A stretch of 64,000 bases of DNA, taken from assembly GCA_902464015.1 (NCBI GenBank), contig CABQHM010000008.1:9832-73831 (forward strand), written 5' to 3'. Made by a program: the position numbers and the translations under genes. The DNA comes from an uncultured Coriobacteriales bacterium. Lineage in GTDB: Bacteria; Actinomycetota; Coriobacteriia; Coriobacteriales; UMGS124. Of this stretch, positions 60,125-64,000 are shown one piece after another (the stretch's first letter is position 1; each line of letters opens with the position of its first letter). Under the pieces are notes generated by a model, which searched no databases, was not told the DNA's origin, and saw nothing but the letters and a program-made list of their open reading frames with translations.

Positions 60125-62038
60125 TTATGCTCCCTGGACGATGGTGAGATAGTCGGTGGGTGCGGGGAACTGCTTGCTGTTTGCCAGTGACTCTTTCAGG
60201 CAGGAGCGGCTGTCCGCGCCCTCAATGGCGTAGTCCGTCCGCTTGGTCTTGAGGTTTTCGGGCATGGGGCAGTTGCAGAAGTTCTCGTCTTCCATCCACA
60301 CATCGGTACCTGCGACGAACACGGTGTAGGTCGCGGCCTCGTTCAACGGCTCGCCGTTGACAGTAATCTCTTCCAGGTGGAACTTGCCCCGCTCATATTC
60401 GGTCACCTTGTACTCCATGCCGCTCGTGACAGGCATGAAGCTGCGGTGACGGATGGGGTTTGCGCCATTTTCCTTCACGTTCACCAGCCACTCCATCATC
60501 TGCAGCAGCTCGGCTCCGGTGTATTCACCTTGCGTGACGCCGTAGTTGCCCGCCATCACCCACAGGATTTGCTGGGTCGAGTAATCGCCGCAGTAGATGG
60601 AGGTGGACACAATCGGCGAGTAGCCGACCGCGATGTCGGCGTCATAGGTGGCGCGCAGGGCCGTGAGCACCGAGGAGGCAGCGGCACTGCCGTGCTCGGT
60701 CATGTCGATGGGGTATGCGGTGTTCTGAGTGAACAGCACCTCGGTCTCGGGGTCCTTTTTGGGTGAAAGCAGCTGGTCATTGAAAGCCTCATAGGCGGCC
60801 TTGGCATCGTATTCGCCGTTGATCATCTTGTGTCCCACCTCTTGTGAGATGCTGAAGATCTCGGTAGAGGCAAGGCGCACGTACAGGTAGTTTGCGGCGA
60901 TGATGTCGTCATCATGCTCCAGGGCCTTGGAGGATGTGATGTCCACCTCTTTGTTGTAGGAGAGCACCGATCCGCCGGCAGCAAGTACGCGCTGGCCCTC
61001 TGCGCTATACATGGCTTGCAGGACCCTCAGCACGGCAGCAAACTTTGTCTCATCCTGGGCCACCGTGTTGGAGACCGCCGTCTGGCACATGGGGTAGGTC
61101 AGCAGCCAGCCATCTTTGTTGGTCTCGCCGAAATAGGGGAGCACGGCCGTGCTGAAGCCATAGGTGGAGGAAATGTTGTCTGCCGCAGAAGCCGTGGTGC
61201 GCAACATGGCGGTCTTTTGTTCGAAGAAAGGCTTGGCGATGGGGTTCAACTCGTACTTCTCGTCGCCGGGCTGCACTCGCACATCCTTGAGAAACTGCTC
61301 GTACTTCTCAAACACCGTTGGCCATACCACGTCGTCCAGACCCGTGCGGCTATCCTGAGTCTCGCTCTCGTAGTTCATGCGCCATGCGGTGCCTTCCAGG
61401 CTCATCAGCTCGGGGATGGCACAGCCTTGCATGGTCTCAAGGCACGTGTAGTCGTATGCCCAGTCTGCCCCATACCCCTTGATGCCGGCAGCCTCAAAGG
61501 TATCGATGGCATCGACGAACTCCGCGTAGTTGGTGGGCAGGGGAATGCCGTACTGCTCAAACAGGTCGACGTTTGCAACGGTGCCGTCCACCTCGGCGCA
61601 CATGGGCAGCCAACGGATGGCGCCTCCGGGCTCCTTGTTGGTGTTGAGGTAGCTGGAATAGAAGGTACCCGCCACCTCGGTGGTGCTCAGGTCTGCCAAG
61701 TGATCCGCCAGCGAGGCCGCATCGTTAAGGGAGAAGCGGCGGCAGGTGATGATATCCGGCAGCTGCTCGGCGCGGCCCAGCAGGTCGTGGTAGTAGTCCA
61801 TGGAGTTGAAACCCAGGAGGAAGTTGAACTCATACTCAGGGAACTTCTGCTCCAGCCACGGAGTGAGGGCCTTCATCATGGAGCGGTCCCACAGGTAGAA
61901 GGTAATGCGGATCTTGTCGGCCTTGCCGCTGCTCGCGGCGGAATTGCCGTTGCCGGTGCTGCACGCGAACAGGGTCGTCATGGCTGCCAGTGCACCGGAA
62001 GCCTGCAGGAACGAGCGGCGGGAAATCTTGTGTGTCAT
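60125..62038 (-). CDS. solute-binding lipoprotein fused to a 5'-nucleotidase C-terminal-like domain
   Basis: A 637-residue protein. The N terminus has a Tat motif (SRRSFLQASG) and lipobox (LFACSTG), then an extracellular solute-binding family 1 (sugar-type) domain up to about residue 440. The C-terminal 190 residues look like the 5'-nucleotidase C-terminal domain: segments such as GVTQGEYTGAELLQMMEWLVN and LEEITVNGEPLNEAATYTV; the metallophosphatase half is absent. The product probably captures a ligand outside the cell and presents it to the kinase encoded 4 bp downstream. AAGGTG precedes ATG 62038. Confidence 0.8.
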   Translation of the reverse strand: MTHKISRRSFLQASGALAAMTTLFACSTGNGNSAASSGKADKIRITFYLWDRSMMKALTPWLEQKFPEYEFNFLLGFNSMDYYHDLLGRAEQLPDIITCRRFSLNDAASLADHLADLSTTEVAGTFYSSYLNTNKEPGGAIRWLPMCAEVDGTVANVDLFEQYGIPLPTNYAEFVDAIDTFEAAGIKGYGADWAYDYTCLETMQGCAIPELMSLEGTAWRMNYESETQDSRTGLDDVVWPTVFEKYEQFLKDVRVQPGDEKYELNPIAKPFFEQKTAMLRTTASAADNISSTYGFSTAVLPYFGETNKDGWLLTYPMCQTAVSNTVAQDETKFAAVLRVLQAMYSAEGQRVLAAGGSVLSYNKEVDITSSKALEHDDDIIAANYLYVRLASTEIFSISQEVGHKMINGEYDAKAAYEAFNDQLLSPKKDPETEVLFTQNTAYPIDMTEHGSAAASSVLTALRATYDADIAVGYSPIVSTSIYCGDYSTQQILWVMAGNYGVTQGEYTGAELLQMMEWLVNVKENGANPIRHRSFMPVTSGMEYKVTEYERGKFHLEEITVNGEPLNEAATYTVFVAGTDVWMEDENFCNCPMPENLKTKRTDYAIEGADSRSCLKESLANSKQFPAPTDYLTIVQGA

Positions 62039-62432
62039 GAGGGCACCTTAAACACGTCGGGTGTGATACGGCATGGATCGCACGGAATCAAATGGGGGAC
62101 TAGCGGGTTGTTCAGCGCCGTCTTGGTTTGGTTGTTTCCGCTCACCCCGCAAAGATTCCCGACGTTTGCGGCCCCTCCGTACCGGGCCATGTGCTGACGT
62201 GCTAAAAGTCAAATATGATATCAGCATTTGGGCATGGAGTGTTCAACACTGTAAAGTTCGCTGAAAGTTGGGCCTGGGGTTTGGGATGGTCGTGCGCGCA
62301 GTGAGGGCGGTGCGGGGGCGGCCCGACACGCACAAGAAAGCCCCCGCTCCCTGGGCTTGAAACACGCAGCCAAGGGGGCGGGGGCTATGAGATGCCAAGA
62401 GAGTTAGATGGCATGTGGACTGCTAGGCTACG
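62039..62432. other. 394-bp region between peptide genes and the signalling operon
   Basis: It holds the terminator of the peptide transcript (62339-62386) and the likely promoter of the signalling operon on the minus strand (TTGAAC about 62246-62241 with GATATC or TGATAT 17-18 bp on). A palindromic AGTGTTcAACACT covers this promoter at 62237-62249, and a similar AGTGTTCTATAACAC lies at 62629-62643 before peptide gene 1. No gene is seen. Confidence 0.5.
62339..62386 (-). terminator. intrinsic terminator of the peptide transcript
   Basis: On the minus strand AGCCCCCGCCCCCTT (62386-62372) pairs with AGGGAGCGGGGGCT (62352-62339) with small mismatches, followed by TTCTTG. Confidence 0.75.
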
Positions 62433-62579
62433 CTACTCCCAGGGGTCCTCGCCATCATCGCCATTCCCTATTCCCCCCTCCACGCCGATTCCACCAGACA
62501 TGGAAGAGCAGACGACAACGTCCTCCTCGCCGAACTCAACGATTTTTATTTGGGGGGGGGTGTACATCTCTTTGGTCAT
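62433..62579 (-). CDS. small acidic peptide 1 with 'EFGEED' core and poly-C tract
   Basis: A 48-residue acidic peptide. The N-terminal half MTKEMYTPPQ-IKIVEFGEED-VVVC matches two other small genes nearby; the C-terminal half is rich in Gly and acidic residues and ends DDGEDPWE. A run of nine cytosines (62552-62560) follows the seventh codon and keeps the frame only with 9 (or 6, 12) bases. AAAGGA lies 7 bases before the ATG. Conserved N-terminal part plus variable C-terminal part is what ribosomally made, processed peptides often show, but no processing enzyme is seen in the window, and function is unknown. Confidence 0.68.
   Translation of the reverse strand: MTKEMYTPPQIKIVEFGEEDVVVCSSMSGGIGVEGGIGNGDDGEDPWE
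62552..62560 (-). repeat. homopolymer tract C9 in peptide gene 1
   Basis: Nine cytosines on the coding strand right after ATGTACA. The surrounding 20 bases are identical to those around the tract in peptide gene 2. Confidence 0.8.
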
Positions 62580-62667
62580 TTAAAGTCCTTTCTTGATTTG
62601 AAAAGCAGGCGTGGGTTGGTGTATTAGAGTGTTCTATAACACATGAACATCAGAAATGATAGCGGTG

Positions 62668-62797
62668 CTAATCTTCTTCCTCCCAGCCGCCAGTACCAGT
62701 GTGCTCGCCACTGGCGCCGATGACATCACAGAAAACGTCCTCCTGGCCGAACTCAACAACTACTGCCTCGGGGGGGGGTGTACATCTCTTTGGTCAT
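62668..62797 (-). pseudogene. small acidic peptide 2, out of frame by one base in a C9 tract
   Basis: Homologue of peptide 1: identical first nine codons up to the poly-C run (62770-62778), then EAVVVEFGQED-VFC and a Gly/Thr/Glu tail ending WEEED. With nine cytosines the frame shifts and stops after about 14 codons; eight would give an intact 42-residue peptide. The coding quality after the tract is preserved, so this looks like an OFF phase rather than decay. GAGAGGACC precedes the ATG and a good promoter lies 36 bp upstream. It is the first gene of the transcript that includes peptide 1. Confidence 0.6.
62770..62778 (-). repeat. homopolymer tract C9 in peptide gene 2
   Basis: Nine cytosines at the same codon position as in peptide gene 1. 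Eight (or eleven) would restore the conserved frame. Confidence 0.8.
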
Positions 62798-62832
62798 TCG
62801 AGGTCCTCTCTCACGATTCAAAAATGGGATGT

Positions 62833-62861
62833 AAGATATTCCCCTCTGCCAAAAAAGTCAA
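62833..62861 (-). promoter_or_regulatory. sigma-70-type promoter of the peptide genes
   Basis: On the minus strand TTGACT (62861-62856) and TATCTT (62838-62833) are separated by exactly 17 bp, and the start codon of peptide gene 2 follows 36 bp after the -10 box. Confidence 0.65.
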
Positions 62862-63083
62862 TTCACAAGCTGAAACTTACGCTTCATAGCCGAATCATGC
62901 ACATATCAAGCGTATTGAACCCCCATCTGCTCACAGCACGCCGCTTCAGGCGTGGCTCCCGCACCCCGGTTGGGCAGTCGTTTCTCAAGTGCAGGCTGAT
63001 CTCAGACAACAGACAAAGTTGTATTTCCAAACGCCCATAGCGTCTGCTCTGGGGTTCAAACATGCCCGTTTACCTGCTCATGT

Positions 63084-63162
63084 CGCTAACACAGAAAGAT
63101 TTCGTTGAAATTTGACGCTAACACAGAAAGTTTTTTGGCAATTTTGACGCTAACACAGAAAG
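63084..63162. repeat. three direct repeats with a 32-bp period (IS21-like terminus)
   Basis: CGCTAACACAGAAAG occurs at 63084-63098, 63116-63130 and 63148-63162, each exactly 32 bp apart, with TTTGA before copies 2 and 3. Multiple short terminal repeats of this kind are typical of IS21-family ends. No istA or istB gene is present, so this would be a remnant end. Confidence 0.55.
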
Positions 63163-63420
63163 AACCGCCAGAAGATGATGGACAAAGAAAGTTCTTAGTG
63201 AAGTGTTGATATGGCGGACCATGACAGGCAGCTTGGAAAACGATGAACGAGTGGGCCGCGAAACATTCCACCATTGCGGCAGCGCTTTTAGAGACCGCGT
63301 ACAGCGCGGCGCTCGCGGGGTGGGCCGACGCCAACGGCGTGAGGCTCTCCGCGGGCCCGCACGGGCTGATGCCGGGACAACGCGGTCGCGACGTTGATGT
63401 TCGCTGGGAAGTGGTCCTGA

Positions 63421-63451
63421 GGGGGTGGTACGGATTTTCGGTACCACCCCC
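63421..63451. repeat. perfect 11-bp inverted repeat
   Basis: GGGGGTGGTAC (63421-63431) is the exact complement of 63441-63451 across a 9-base loop. It cuts through the doubtful 150-codon frame, which weakens that frame as a gene, and may be a terminator or an element end. Confidence 0.6.
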
Positions 63452-63706
63452 AATCGCTCAGTTCGACTTGACAAAACACACGTTTTTGCATGGGCGGGGG
63501 CGGTACGGTGACCCATGCGCGCATCTGGGTGCTTGTTGCGCAGGATGGCTGCGTGCTCGACGTATGTTTGCGAGGCAGGCTGCGCTCGATTGCCGATTCA
63601 GACGCCGCCGACGAGCGCTTCCGACGCTGTGTCGCCCAGGGGGACGCCCACCTTGCCGGGTGCTGGCGCGTAAGGTGCATAAAGACTCTTGTTGACTAGA
63701 AACGAA

Positions 63707-63751
63707 AAAGAGCGGGTCCCTATGAACAAAAGTCATAGAGACCCGCTCTTT
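63707..63751 (-). terminator. strong terminator of peptide gene 3
   Basis: The arms AAAGAGCGGGTC-CTATGA and TCATAG-GACCCGCTCTTT pair over 18 bp with one mismatch and a 7-base loop; on the minus strand TTTTTCGTTT follows. It stands 40 bp after the stop of peptide gene 3. Confidence 0.88.
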
Positions 63752-63790
63752 ACTGAGACTTCTGAAGAACTATAGTGCAACCAAACTCAA

Positions 63791-63955
63791 TTAGAAGTCG
63801 TTATCGTCGTAAGGGTTGTTTGGATTCTCTTCGGTAATATCGAAACCGTTATTCGTATTGCCATCGGGGGTCCAGCCGGAAAGGTTGCAGACAAGGTCTT
63901 CGTTGCCGAACTCAATGATATCCATCTCGGGTGCGACGTACTTTTCGTTAGACAT
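63791..63955 (-). CDS. small acidic peptide 3 with 'EFGNED' core
   Basis: A 54-residue peptide, MSNEKYVAPE-MDIIEFGNED-LVC followed by an Asn/Asp/Pro/Gly-rich tail ending YDDNDF. It shares with peptides 1 and 2 the pattern Y-x-x-P-x(4-5)-EFG-x-ED-x-(x)-C, but has no poly-C run. GGAGAGGAG lies about 8 bases before the ATG, and a strong terminator follows, so it is its own transcript. The conserved N-terminal and variable C-terminal part suggests a leader plus a modified or secreted core, or a family of small regulators; not decided by sequence. Confidence 0.7.
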   Translation of the reverse strand: MSNEKYVAPEMDIIEFGNEDLVCNLSGWTPDGNTNNGFDITEENPNNPYDDNDF

Positions 63956-64000
63956 CTATAACATCTCCTCTCCAATGCATAAAACGGTTAGGATTCTAAG

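Larger units (their letters stand above)
62798..63790. other. roughly 1-kb region with promoter, IS21-like end repeats and doubtful reading frames
   Basis: Apart from the peptide promoter (62833-62861) the left part shows nothing clear. At 63084-63162 a 15-bp unit is repeated three times. Two plus-strand frames, 63243-63695 (150 codons) and 63490-63699 (70 codons, different frame), have GC-rich codon use but no family; they overlap, so at most one is real, or both are remnants. A perfect 11-bp inverted repeat GGGGGTGGTAC lies at 63421-63451. Confidence 0.45.

Noticed and set aside
63084..63162. Possible CRISPR array
   Set aside because: Only three units of 15 bp with 17-bp intervals, partly conserved intervals and no cas genes; terminal repeats of an insertion sequence fit better.
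63243..63699. Two overlapping plus-strand frames as true genes
   Set aside because: They exclude each other, match no family, and a perfect hairpin crosses the longer one; kept only as a note in the gap entry.
63787..63975. 62-codon minus-strand frame overlapping peptide 3
   Set aside because: Basic, unlike any family, and in a different frame from the 54-residue peptide that has a better ribosome binding site and homologues nearby.

Overview
The window reads as a high-GC, anaerobic Coriobacteriia chromosome (Actinomycetota), most likely of the Eggerthellales type. That placement is inferred from gene content: a Tat-exported flavoprotein reductase beside a LuxR-type regulator with a many-helix membrane domain, a Tat-exported molybdopterin oxidoreductase with a ferredoxin-like partner and a divergent Crp/Fnr regulator, and many lone Tat-signal solute-binding proteins. 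No rRNA, tRNA or CRISPR array was recognised.

0-9.7 kb: an MMPL/RND exporter, a minimal zinc metallopeptidase, an orphan peptide-binding protein, a UvrA-like ABC ATPase and two unassigned proteins. 9.8-15.2 kb: a seven-gene minus-strand cluster with a CbbX-like AAA+ ATPase, a four-helix membrane protein, a lipoprotein ending in an OmpA-like domain, and four proteins of unknown family; its function is not known to me. 15.3-25 kb: 5'-nucleotidase, spermidine-synthase-like protein, a Phd/PemK-type toxin-antitoxin pair, rhomboid protease, NSS symporter, hypoxanthine-DNA glycosylase, an isochorismatase-GNAT fusion and a YitT transporter preceded by an attenuator-like hairpin. 25-33.7 kb: a DUF6179-like gene broken by a 5-bp tandem duplication, then the respiratory genes.

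33.7-46.5 kb is an accessory, defence-rich region: an Abi-family HEPN protein next to an abiF-RNA-like structured element (a second copy lies 3 kb away), two paralogous XRE regulators, several orphan genes, a complete type I restriction-modification locus (hsdM-hsdS-hsdR), and a SieB-like membrane protein whose start overlaps the end of hsdR. 46.7-52.6 kb: a ferric-reductase-like membrane protein, asparaginase, a cluster of intergenic repeats and hairpins, and topoisomerase III.

52.9-64 kb is the most unusual part. A five-gene minus-strand operon pairs two lipoprotein solute-binding proteins with two hybrid histidine kinases and an HD-GYP response regulator. Upstream on the same strand lie three tiny homologous genes for 42-54 residue acidic peptides sharing an 'EFGxED' core. 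Two of these peptides carry a nine-cytosine tract just after the start; one is in frame and the other is one base out of frame. A ten-cytosine tract sits at the end of the first kinase gene of the adjacent operon. Together these suggest a phase-variable peptide/signalling locus, which I regard as the best candidate for an undescribed system, followed by the seven-gene AAA+/OmpA cluster and the Abi/structured-RNA pair.
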